Shown here: piece after piece, positions 7,674 through 14,706 of the stretch
Layout: each line of letters opens with the position of its first letter
Position numbering within the stretch: the first letter of the stretch is position 1
NCBI RefSeq assembly: GCF_023094165.1
Contig: NZ_JALMDK010000022.1
Coordinates: 36,654 to 100,653, forward strand
Reading direction: 5' to 3'
DNA length: 64,000 bases
Source: Crossiella sp. S99.2
Lineage (GTDB): Bacteria > Actinomycetota > Actinomycetes > Mycobacteriales > Pseudonocardiaceae
Made by a program: the position numbers and the translations under genes
Notes under the pieces: generated by a model
The model's database searches: none
What the model was told of the DNA's origin: nothing
The model's input: the letters and a program-made list of their open reading frames with translations, nothing else

Positions 7674-8521
7674 CCCAGCGGCCGTCGGCTTTCTACGCCC
7701 TGCCCGCGCTGGCCTTGTTCACCCTGTTCGCGGTGCTGCCGATGGCGCTGGTCTTCGGCCTGAGCTTCACCGCCTGGGACGGCCTGGGCACACCCCGGGT
7801 CACCGGCGCGGACAACTGGGTCCGGCTCTACCGCGACGGCGAAGCGCACGCCGCGCTCGGCCGGACCCTGCTGATCATGGCGCTGTGCTGGCTGGTGCAG
7901 ACCCCACTGGCGCTGCTGACCGGGGTGTGGGCGGCGGGCAGGCAGCGTGGCAGGGCGGTGCTCAGCGCGCTGTTCTTCCTGCCGCTGCTGCTCTCCACCG
8001 CCGCGATCGCCCTGCTCTGGCAGGCGTTGCTGGACCCCAACTTCGGCCTCACCGCCGGGGTGCTGGCCCCGCTGGGCGACCCCGAGCTGGCGCTCTACAC
8101 GGTGGTGCTGGTGATCACCTGGCAGTACGTGCCCTTCCACACCCTGCTCTACCAGGGCGCGGCGCGGGCGGTGCCGCCCTCGCTGTACGAGGCCGCGGTG
8201 CTGGACGGGGCCGGGCGGCTGGCCCGCTTCCGGCACATCACGCTGCCCCAGCTGCGGCACACCGTGATCAGCTCCTCGGTGCTGATGCTGGTCGGCTCGC
8301 TGACCACCTTCGACACCGTGCTGATCCTCACCGGCGGCGGACCGGGCACCGCGACCCGGATCCTGCCGCTGCACATGTACATCACCGGGTTCACCGGCTT
8401 CGAGCTGGGTTACGCCAGCGCGATCGGCGTGCTGCTCATGGTGCTGGGCGCCGCGCTGTCGCTGATCGTGTTGCGGGCCACCGGTTTCCGCGCCATGTCC
8501 AGTCAACAGGAGGGCGGATGA
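7670..8521 (+). CDS. bxlF: Sugar ABC transporter permease (first, MalF-like)
   Basis: 283 residues with about six membrane helices. The EAA loop is visible as LYEAAVLDGAGRLARFRHITLPQL, the site that touches the ATPase. It is the MalF-type partner of the next permease. The ATG overlaps the bxlE stop by four bases, which indicates translational coupling in a three-gene import operon. Confidence 0.85.
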   Translation: MTQRPSAFYALPALALFTLFAVLPMALVFGLSFTAWDGLGTPRVTGADNWVRLYRDGEAHAALGRTLLIMALCWLVQTPLALLTGVWAAGRQRGRAVLSALFFLPLLLSTAAIALLWQALLDPNFGLTAGVLAPLGDPELALYTVVLVITWQYVPFHTLLYQGAARAVPPSLYEAAVLDGAGRLARFRHITLPQLRHTVISSSVLMLVGSLTTFDTVLILTGGGPGTATRILPLHMYITGFTGFELGYASAIGVLLMVLGAALSLIVLRATGFRAMSSQQEGG

Positions 8522-9336
8522 GGAGCACGCCGAACCGGATCGGCGGCGCCTTCGCCGGACTCTGGCTGCTGGTGGTGCTGCTGCCGCTGTACTACCTGCT
8601 GGCCGCGAGCCTGCGCGGACGGACCGACTACCTGACCGGCCATCCCCTTGCCCCACCTGCGGATCCGACCCTGGCGAACTACCTCACCGTGCTGGCGGGC
8701 GGGTTCGGCCGGTACCTGTTCAACAACGTGGTGGTCACCGTGGCCACCGTGCTCATCGTGCTGCTGCTGGCTGTGCCCGCGGCCTACGCGGCCACCCGCA
8801 GCACCAGCCCGTGGGTGCGGCGCGGGTTCAGCCTGCTGCTGGCCGGGCTGGCGATTCCGGCGCAGGCCACCATCATCCCGGTCTACCTGCTGATCACCCG
8901 GCTGCACCTCTACGACAGCCTCACCGGGGTCATCCTGCCCACCGCGGCCTTCGCGCTGCCGGTGGCCACCCTGGTGCTGACCACCAGCCTGCGCGAGGTG
9001 CCGCGCGAGTTGTACGAAGCGCAGGCCATTGACGGGGCCGGGCCGCTGCGCACGCTGGTCGAGCTGGTGCTGCCGCTGGCCAGGCCGGCCATCGTCACCG
9101 TGGCCATCTACACCGCGCTCAGCGCCTGGAACGGTTTCCTGTTCCCGCTGGTGCTCACCCAGTCCGCGGAAAACCGGGTGCTCACCCTGGGACTGTGGAA
9201 CTTCCAGGGCCAGTTCGGGGTGAACGTGCCCGGCCTGCTGGCCGCGGTGACGCTGTCGGTGCTGCCGATCTTCGTGGTCTACCTGATCGGACGGCGGTTC
9301 CTGCTGGCCGGCCTCACCGCCGGGTTCGGCAAGTGA
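8518..9336 (+). CDS. bxlG: Sugar ABC transporter permease (second, MalG-like)
   Basis: 272 residues from the ATG at 8518, which overlaps the previous stop by four bases and follows AGGAGGGCGG. The protein has about six membrane segments and the MalG-type EAA loop ELYEAQAIDGAGPLRTLVELVLPLARPAI. It completes the bxlEFG-like importer. The gene ends 15 bases before the end of the convergent xylanase gene; a small GACCC-GCC-GGGTC hairpin spans the junction (9341-9353). Confidence 0.85.
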   Translation: MRSTPNRIGGAFAGLWLLVVLLPLYYLLAASLRGRTDYLTGHPLAPPADPTLANYLTVLAGGFGRYLFNNVVVTVATVLIVLLLAVPAAYAATRSTSPWVRRGFSLLLAGLAIPAQATIIPVYLLITRLHLYDSLTGVILPTAAFALPVATLVLTTSLREVPRELYEAQAIDGAGPLRTLVELVLPLARPAIVTVAIYTALSAWNGFLFPLVLTQSAENRVLTLGLWNFQGQFGVNVPGLLAAVTLSVLPIFVVYLIGRRFLLAGLTAGFGK

Positions 9337-9351
9337 GGCCGACCCGCCGGG

Positions 9352-10356
9352 TCAGGGGTTGATCGCGCGGTAGGCCGGTTTTGCTCGCAGGGAGCGGTCG
9401 AACAGGCAGGCGTCCCCGGTGCCGGGGAAGGTGCCCGGCACCCAGGAATGCCGGTCGGTGAAGCCCCAGGTGGTGAACTCCACGCAGCGGCTCACCGCGT
9501 GGCAGCCGTCCCACAGCTGCTTGTAGTAGTTCGCCTGGGCGGCCAGCTTGCCGCCGTCGCTGGGCAGCTGGATGCGCACGTCGGCCTCGGTGATCGCCAC
9601 GTCCAGGCCGAGCGCGGCCAGCCGCCGCAGGTTGTCCTGGTAGCCACCGGGAAAGCCGTACTGGGTGGCCAGGTGCGCTTGGATGCCCACCCCGTCGATC
9701 GGCACGCCCTGCTGCTTGAGCTGCCGTACCAGCGCGTACATCGCATTGGCCTTGGCGCTGTTGCCCTCGGTGTTGTAGTCGTTGATGTAGAGCTTGGCCG
9801 AGGGGTCGAGCTGGCGGGCCAGCCGGAAGGCGTCGGCGATCCAGTTGTCGCCCAGTCTGGTCTGGAAGATCGAGGAGCGGCGTCTGCCGTCCTCCTCGAA
9901 CACCTCGTTGACCACGTCCCAGGCCCGGATCTTGCCCCGGTACCGGGTCATCGTGGTGCGGATCCGGCTCTCCACCGCGGCGCGCAGGTCGTTGGCGGAG
10001 AGGTTGTTCAACCAGTTCGGGTACTGGCTGTGCCACACCAGGGTGTGCCCGCGCACGGTTTTCCCGTTCTGCTGGGCGTAGTTGACGATCGAGTCCGCCC
10101 CGCCCCAGTTGTACTGGCCGCGGTTGGGCTCGGTGATCGCCCACTTCATCTCGTTCTCCGGCGTCACGCTGTCGAACTCGCGGGTCAGGGTCCCGCGGTA
10201 GTCCGGCTCATTGGCCAGGGGGCCCGCGGCGACCGCGCTGCCGACCCAGCGGTTGGTGATGCCGTGCAGGGGACCCGCGGCCGAGGCGGGTAGCGCGCCC
10301 GCGCCCACACCGGCGACGAGCAGGCCCAGCACCAGCAGTTGTCTGCGCAACTTCAT
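9352..10356 (-). CDS. Secreted GH10 endo-1,4-beta-xylanase
   Basis: 334 residues. A signal peptide (MKLRRQLLVLGLLVAGVGAGALPASAAG) is followed directly by the GH10 barrel. The acid/base glutamate is in WDVVNEVFEE (E151) and the nucleophile in VAITEADV (E257); NEMKW and HTLVWHSQ are also in place. It cuts xylan outside the cell. It has no carbohydrate-binding module and is a minimal single-domain enzyme. Its 5' region faces the LacI gene at 10477 across 120 bases that contain CGAAAG half-sites, so the regulator probably controls it. Confidence 0.92.
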   Translation of the reverse strand: MKLRRQLLVLGLLVAGVGAGALPASAAGPLHGITNRWVGSAVAAGPLANEPDYRGTLTREFDSVTPENEMKWAITEPNRGQYNWGGADSIVNYAQQNGKTVRGHTLVWHSQYPNWLNNLSANDLRAAVESRIRTTMTRYRGKIRAWDVVNEVFEEDGRRRSSIFQTRLGDNWIADAFRLARQLDPSAKLYINDYNTEGNSAKANAMYALVRQLKQQGVPIDGVGIQAHLATQYGFPGGYQDNLRRLAALGLDVAITEADVRIQLPSDGGKLAAQANYYKQLWDGCHAVSRCVEFTTWGFTDRHSWVPGTFPGTGDACLFDRSLRAKPAYRAINP

Positions 10357-10476
10357 TGTCGCTCCCGGGGTTGTCGATACTTTCTATGTGAAAACCGACA
10401 CTTTCGAAGCTAGGCGCGGTCCTGTCGCCCCGGCAATAGGCCCGTTGGGGCAACCCGGCTGTCGTAGACTCCGGCC
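10357..10476. promoter_or_regulatory. Divergent xylanase / LacI promoter region with CGAAA-type sites
   Basis: Read on the minus strand, the segment 10398-10411 has TTCGAAAGTGTCGG, close to the palindrome CGAAAGTTTCG, and 10375-10384 has the related word GAAAGTATCG. The same word type is perfect in front of bxlE (6355-6374). The LacI gene has no clear ribosome site; TAGACT just ahead of its ATG may be a -10 box of a leaderless message. Confidence 0.45.
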
Positions 10477-11487
10477 ATGGCACCGGGCAAGGTCACCATC
10501 GCGGACATCGCCGCCGAGGCGGGCGTTTCAATCCCGACAGTTTCGAAGGTGATGAACGGCAGGCCCGATGTCGCGCCGGACACCCGCGAGCGGGTGGAGT
10601 CGATCATCCGCCAGCACGGCTACCAGCGCAGGGGCGATGAGCGGTCCCGCCGCTCGACCCTGGTGGAGCTGATGTTCCACGAGCTGGAGAGCGCCTGGGC
10701 GCTGGAGATCATCCGCGGCGCCGAGCAGGTGGCCGCCGAGCAGGGTCTGGCACTGGTGCTCACGGAGTCACAGGGCAGGCTGACCCCTGGCCAGCGCTGG
10801 GTGGACGGCGTGATCACCCGCAAACCCCTCGCCGTGGTCGCGGTGTTCTCCGATCTCAGCGCCGCCCAGCTGGCCAAGCTGCGAGCCAGGGACATCCCGG
10901 TCGTGGTGGTGGACCCGATCGGCGAGCCGGGCGTGCACACCCCCTCGATCGGCGCGACCAACTGGAACGGCGGCCTGACCGCCACCCGGCACCTGATCGA
11001 ACTGGGCCACCAGCGCATCGCGGTGATCGGCGGCCCGGAACGGGTGCTGTGCAGCCGGGCCAGGGTGGACGGCTACCGCGCCGCGCTGGAGACCGCCGGG
11101 CTGGTGGTGGACCCGGAACTGGTGCGCTACGGCGACTTCCACGTCGAGTCCGGCCGCGCGCGGTTCGAGGAGCTGCTCACGCTGCCCCGGCGGCCCACCG
11201 CGGTCTTCGCCGGCAGCGACCTGCAGGCGCTGGGCGTCTACGAGGCCGCGCGCACCGCGGGCCTGCGCATCCCGGAGGACCTGAGCGTGGTCGGCTTCGA
11301 CGACCTGCCGGTGGCGCAGTGGGTCGGCCCGCCGCTGACCACGGTCCGCCAGCCGTTGCAGGACATGGCCGCCGCGGCCACCCGCCTCGCGGTGGCACTG
11401 GCCCGCGGCGCCGAACCCGAGCACCGCAGGGTCGAGCTGGCCACCACGCTGATCGTCCGCCGCAGCACCGCCCCGCCCCCGAGTTGA
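10477..11487 (+). CDS. LacI-family repressor of xylan genes (BxlR-like)
   Basis: 336 residues. The N-terminal helix-turn-helix VTIADIAAEAGVSIPTVSKVMNGRPDVAPDTRERVE is typical of LacI/GalR. The rest is a periplasmic-binding-like effector domain ending in VGFDDLPVAQWVGPPLTTVRQPLQDM. It lies divergent to the GH10 xylanase and next to the bxlEFG-like genes, so it most likely binds the CGAAA/TTTCG sites and is released by a xylo-oligosaccharide. Effector and operator are inferred from position. Confidence 0.8.
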   Translation: MAPGKVTIADIAAEAGVSIPTVSKVMNGRPDVAPDTRERVESIIRQHGYQRRGDERSRRSTLVELMFHELESAWALEIIRGAEQVAAEQGLALVLTESQGRLTPGQRWVDGVITRKPLAVVAVFSDLSAAQLAKLRARDIPVVVVDPIGEPGVHTPSIGATNWNGGLTATRHLIELGHQRIAVIGGPERVLCSRARVDGYRAALETAGLVVDPELVRYGDFHVESGRARFEELLTLPRRPTAVFAGSDLQALGVYEAARTAGLRIPEDLSVVGFDDLPVAQWVGPPLTTVRQPLQDMAAAATRLAVALARGAEPEHRRVELATTLIVRRSTAPPPS

Positions 11488-11492
11488 CCGAA

Positions 11493-11534
11493 CCGCGGCG
11501 CGGGTCCCGGTGGAGGAAGGGACCCGCGCCGCGG
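11493..11534. terminator. Bidirectional terminator
   Basis: A perfect 16-bp stem (11493-11508 with 11519-11534, starting CCGCGGCGCGGG) and a 10-base loop fill the 55-base gap between the convergent LacI and LPMO genes. It lacks a U tract, as is common in actinobacterial terminators. Confidence 0.75.
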
Positions 11535-11542
11535 CGGCGCCA

Positions 11543-12610
11543 TCAGGGACTGGCGCAGGTGAGTGGACTTGCCGGTGTGTGGTCACCGGCCGACTCCACG
11601 TTGAACGAGAACGCCGCCTGCCCGCCCGCGGGCACACTCGCGTTCCAGGACGCGTTCTTCGCCGTCACCACCGAATCCGTGACGGTGTGCGTGGCGTCCC
11701 ACAGGCTGGAGATCCGCTGATCGGCCTGGGCGGTCCAGCGCACGGTCCAGCCCCGCACCGGTGTGCTGCCGGGGTTGCGCACGGTCACCGTCACCTGGGC
11801 GCCACCGGCCCACCTGGTGGTGACCGCGTACTCGGCGGTGCAGGCTCCCGGCGGGCCCGCGGTGGTGCTGGTCGGGCTGGTGCTGCCGGTCGGGCCCGGG
11901 TTGCCGCCGATGCCGGTGACCTCGCCGTTGCCGCCGTCGAAGACCACGTCGGAGCAGCCGTAGAAGGTCTCCTTGCTGTCCGAGCGCTTCCACACCGAGT
12001 AGATGATGTGCTTGCCGCTCTTGCCCTGCGGCAGCCTGCCGTTCCAGCCGTAGTGGCCCTCGACCGTGCCGACCGAACCGGTCAGCGGTGGGTGGTCGAC
12101 GGTCAGGAACGGCTGCTCCTCGATGTCGTTCCAGGTCAGTGGCCGGGTCGGGCTCCAGCTGTCCTTGGTGACGTAGAGGGAGAACCAGCCGGGGTGGGCA
12201 GCCCAGGCGTTGTAGGACCAGCGCATGTTCGCGCCGGCGGTCAGGTGGGTGAGCGGCCAGTCGTTCCTGGCCAGGTTCCAGCCGGAGAAGGTGCTGTTGC
12301 CGCCGCTGCACAGCTGGCCGTCCGGCACGAAGCCGCGGGTGCGGCCCTCGCCGTCGGAGCGCAGCACGCTGAACCAGTTGTACAGCGGGTTGGTGCCGCT
12401 CTGCGCCACCGCGGCGGCGCAGGCCGGGTTCTTCGGCTTGATCTCACCGGTGGAGCTGAGGCCGTCCTTCCAGCAGAAGAAGGTCCGGCTGCCCGGCTGC
12501 ATCATGGCGCCGTGCGCCTGAGCCGGGCGTTGATCAAGTAGGACGAGGACCATCGAACACAGCGCGACGACCACCGCCGCCAACGCCGCGAGCCTGCTTC
12601 GCAGTGTCAT
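11543..12610 (-). CDS. AA10 lytic polysaccharide monooxygenase with C-terminal CBM2
   Basis: 355 residues from ATG 12610, which follows GAGGAA; a longer in-frame start at 12664 would run across the CebR box and is rejected. The signal peptide ends at QAHGAMM, so the mature protein starts with His, the first copper ligand. The second histidine is in AWAAHPGWF (H139) and an axial Phe is in DVVFDGGNG. This is the pattern of cellulose-active Streptomyces AA10 enzymes (CelS2 type). A linker rich in Gly/Pro/Ser/Thr leads to a CBM2 (CTAEYAVTTRWAGG to the final Cys) that binds cellulose. The enzyme oxidatively cuts crystalline cellulose. A CebR box lies directly upstream. Confidence 0.92.
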   Translation of the reverse strand: MTLRSRLAALAAVVVALCSMVLVLLDQRPAQAHGAMMQPGSRTFFCWKDGLSSTGEIKPKNPACAAAVAQSGTNPLYNWFSVLRSDGEGRTRGFVPDGQLCSGGNSTFSGWNLARNDWPLTHLTAGANMRWSYNAWAAHPGWFSLYVTKDSWSPTRPLTWNDIEEQPFLTVDHPPLTGSVGTVEGHYGWNGRLPQGKSGKHIIYSVWKRSDSKETFYGCSDVVFDGGNGEVTGIGGNPGPTGSTSPTSTTAGPPGACTAEYAVTTRWAGGAQVTVTVRNPGSTPVRGWTVRWTAQADQRISSLWDATHTVTDSVVTAKNASWNASVPAGGQAAFSFNVESAGDHTPASPLTCASP

Positions 12611-12635
12611 GGTCAGTTCCTCATGGCAGGGAATC

Positions 12636-12649
12636 TGGGAGCGCTTCCA
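12636..12649. promoter_or_regulatory. CebR box of the LPMO gene
   Basis: TGGGAGCGCTTCCA differs by one base from the CebR palindrome TGGGAGCGCTCCCA. It lies 26 bases upstream of the LPMO start codon. Confidence 0.75.
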
Positions 12650-12702
12650 GATTCGGGGTAGCACATCTCCTTGTCAATCAGGCAAAGGTTTGGCTACGGT
12701 GC

Positions 12703-12716
12703 TGGGAACGCTCCCA
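12703..12716. promoter_or_regulatory. CebR box of the unknown lipoprotein gene
   Basis: TGGGAACGCTCCCA has one mismatch to the CebR palindrome. It ends 13 bases before the ATG at 12730, next to AGGAGG. Together with the box at 12636 it forms a divergent control region. Confidence 0.75.
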
Positions 12717-12729
12717 GACAGGAGGCGTC

Positions 12730-13281
12730 ATGACCCTGCTCAGAATCGCCGCGGCCCTCGCGCTGACCCTGGCCGCACTCGCCGGTTGCGCCGCGGAACC
12801 CGTTGCGCCCCTTGCCGATCGGGGCGCGGGCGCACTCGGCCCGCCGGTCACCACCATGCACGGACTGGTGGACCTGGTCAGTGACCGGACCTCGGGCTGC
12901 ACCGGCGCCAAGACCGGCACGCCCGAGGAGCTGGGCAGACTGGTCGGCGCCGAGCTGCGCGAGTTGTACGAGCCCTACATCGCGGAGTGGTCCACCTGCG
13001 CGGTGCCGCCCTCCTACCCCAAGGTCGGGCTGCTGTTGTTCGCCCCTGGCAAGCAGATCGAGTTCCAGCGAACCTGGCGGGACGCGATGGCCAAGGGCAC
13101 CCTCGGCGAAGGCCCGACCCTGGCCTTCGGCAACGGTTTCGCGGTCACCTCGGGCTTCCTCGGCGTCTACCAGCTGGACCTGTACTACCTACGCTGCGCC
13201 TACACCGACGACAAGGTCCGCCAAATCCCAGCCGACGTAGACAACTGCGTCTTCACCCAGCCCCCCACCCACAACCACTAA
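12730..13281 (+). CDS. CebR-linked lipoprotein of unknown function
   Basis: 183 residues from ATG 12730, preceded by AGGAGG at 12720-12725. The N-terminus is a lipoprotein signal with lipobox LAGC (Cys near residue 20). The mature part has four further cysteines (TSGCTG, STCAV, LRCAY, NCVF) that could form two disulfides, plus aromatic-rich stretches (YEPYIAEW, VYQLDLYYLRC). I recognise no family. The CebR box immediately upstream and the divergent LPMO gene imply that it is made when cellulose is degraded and works at the cell surface. Possible roles include an electron or copper partner of the LPMO or a cell-wall anchor; neither is shown by the sequence. Confidence 0.75.
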   Translation: MTLLRIAAALALTLAALAGCAAEPVAPLADRGAGALGPPVTTMHGLVDLVSDRTSGCTGAKTGTPEELGRLVGAELRELYEPYIAEWSTCAVPPSYPKVGLLLFAPGKQIEFQRTWRDAMAKGTLGEGPTLAFGNGFAVTSGFLGVYQLDLYYLRCAYTDDKVRQIPADVDNCVFTQPPTHNH

Positions 13282-13284
13282 CCC

Positions 13285-13451
13285 CCGTGTTGGCCGTTAC
13301 GGACGGCGAGTTGGCCGTTACGGACGCCGTCTTGGCCGTTATGGACGGCGAGTTGGCCCAACTGGTACGCCGGTGTGGCCAAAGTGGGCGTACCAGTTGG
13401 CCCAAGTCGTACCAGTTCGGCCAAGACCGGGTACGACAACGGCCAACACGG
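13285..13451. repeat. Palindromic repeat element, copy A (21-bp units)
   Basis: It begins CCGTGTTGGCCGTT and ends AACGGCCAACACGG. Inside are three to four tandem 21-bp units of the form GnnTTGGCCGTTnnGGACGNN, followed by inverted segments (GGTACGCC ... GGCGTACC). The element starts four bases after the lipoprotein stop and ends 36 bases before the end of the convergent cebR gene. A shorter copy with the same ends and units is at 50481-50606. No transposase is present, so it resembles a MITE or a bacterial palindromic element. Confidence 0.8.
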
Positions 13452-13486
13452 CGCGCCACCACGGCGACGGCGGTGGCGGCGTACTG

Positions 13487-14512
13487 CTAGGCCGAGGCTC
13501 GGCGGACCAGGGTGACCGGCAGGACCTGCCTGCGCGGTGGCGGGTTCTCGCCCTCGATGAGGCGTTGCAGGGTGAGCACCATCTGCCGGACCTGCTCGCG
13601 CGGGTCCTGGTGCACCGTGGTCAGCGGCGGGTTGGTCGCCTCGGCCAGGCCCCGGTGGTCGTCGAAGCCGACCACGGCCACGTCCTGCGGCACCCGTCGT
13701 CCCGCGGCGTGCAGCGCGCGCAGGGCGCCCGCGGCCATGGGGTCGTTGGCGGCGAAGACCGCGTCCAGCTTGGGGGTGCGCGCCAGCAGCCTGGTCATCG
13801 CCCGTTCGCCGCTCTCGGTGCTGAAGTCGCCTTCCTCGCACAGCCGGGCCGCGGCGCGGTCGTTCAGACCGAGGGTGCTCCGCCAGCCGGCCAGCCGGTC
13901 CACCGCCGAGCGCTGGTCCAGCGGTCCGGTGATGGTGCCGATCCGCTTGCGCCCCAACGACAGCAGGTGTTCCACCGCCAGCTTCGCGCCGCCGGTGTTG
14001 TCGAAGTCGACCATGTGCAGGCCGCGGGTGGCGCCGCCGGGGCCGCCGCCGCCGAAGACCATCGGCAGCCGCAGCAGCCGCAGCGCGGTCGGCAGCGGAT
14101 CGCCCCGGTGCGCGGCGAAGACCAGCGCGCCGTCGACGTGCCCGCCCTCCAGGAAGCGCACCGTGCCCGGCACGTCCTCGCGGCTGTCCACCAGCATCAT
14201 CAGCATCTGACTGCCCACCGCGGACAGCTGCCGGAACGCGCCGCGGACGATCTCGGCGAAGTACGGGTCCTCCAGCACCTTGGTCTCCGGCTCGGAGAGC
14301 ACCAGCGCGATGGCGTTGGTGCGCCTGGTGACCAGCGAGCGCGCCGCCTGGTTGGGCGAGTAGCCCAGCTCGCGGGCGGCGTCGAGGACCTTCTCCTTGG
14401 CCCGCGAGCTGACGTAGGCGTCCTCGTTGAGCGCCCGCGAGGCGGTCGAACGGGACACACCGGCGTAGGCGGCGACGTCTTCCAGCGTCGGCCGCGTGGC
14501 ACCTCGGGTCAC
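13487..14512 (-). CDS. cebR: CebR-like LacI-family cellobiose-responsive repressor
   Basis: About 341 residues from the GTG at 14512, placed eight bases after GGAGG; the in-frame GTG codons at 14521 and 14518 touch that ribosome site. The helix-turn-helix is TLEDVAAYAGVSRSTASRALN, followed by a sugar-sensing domain (ALVLSEPETKVLEDPYFAEIVRGAF, VVGFDDHRGLAEATNPPLTTV). The text is close to Streptomyces CebR, which binds TGGGAGCGCTCCCA and lets go with cellobiose. It sits in the middle of genes carrying that operator. A perfect box lies in the intergenic region shared with GH48, so it may also control itself. Confidence 0.85.
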   Translation of the reverse strand: MTRGATRPTLEDVAAYAGVSRSTASRALNEDAYVSSRAKEKVLDAARELGYSPNQAARSLVTRRTNAIALVLSEPETKVLEDPYFAEIVRGAFRQLSAVGSQMLMMLVDSREDVPGTVRFLEGGHVDGALVFAAHRGDPLPTALRLLRLPMVFGGGGPGGATRGLHMVDFDNTGGAKLAVEHLLSLGRKRIGTITGPLDQRSAVDRLAGWRSTLGLNDRAAARLCEEGDFSTESGERAMTRLLARTPKLDAVFAANDPMAAGALRALHAAGRRVPQDVAVVGFDDHRGLAEATNPPLTTVHQDPREQVRQMVLTLQRLIEGENPPPRRQVLPVTLVRRASA

Positions 14513-14612
14513 ACCCACCACCTCCGATGATCAGTTTAGCCCGCCCGGCGGCGCAGGCGAGACCGAACGGGTGCAATGTCGTCGATGGTCCCCGTCCGTG
14601 CGCGGCCGAGGG

Positions 14613-14641
14613 TTCACAGCGGGTTTCGGCGCGATTACAGT
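14613..14641 (+). promoter_or_regulatory. GH48 promoter
   Basis: TTCACA (14613-14618), 17 bases, TACAGT (14636-14641). The predicted start of transcription falls at the left edge of the CebR box 14649-14662, an ideal layout for repression. Confidence 0.55.
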
Positions 14642-14648
14642 CCCATTC

Positions 14649-14662
14649 TGGGAGCGCTCCCA
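14649..14662. promoter_or_regulatory. CebR operator, perfect copy
   Basis: TGGGAGCGCTCCCA, the full 14-bp palindrome, between the divergent cebR and GH48 genes, 44 bases before the GH48 ATG. Confidence 0.88.
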
Positions 14663-14706
14663 GAATCCACCGCCCTCACCCCTGTGTGTCCGGAGGAGGA
14701 CCCTGT

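Noticed and set aside
13285..13451. CRISPR array
   Set aside because: Units are 21 bp and contiguous, with no unique spacers and no cas genes; the structure is palindromic.
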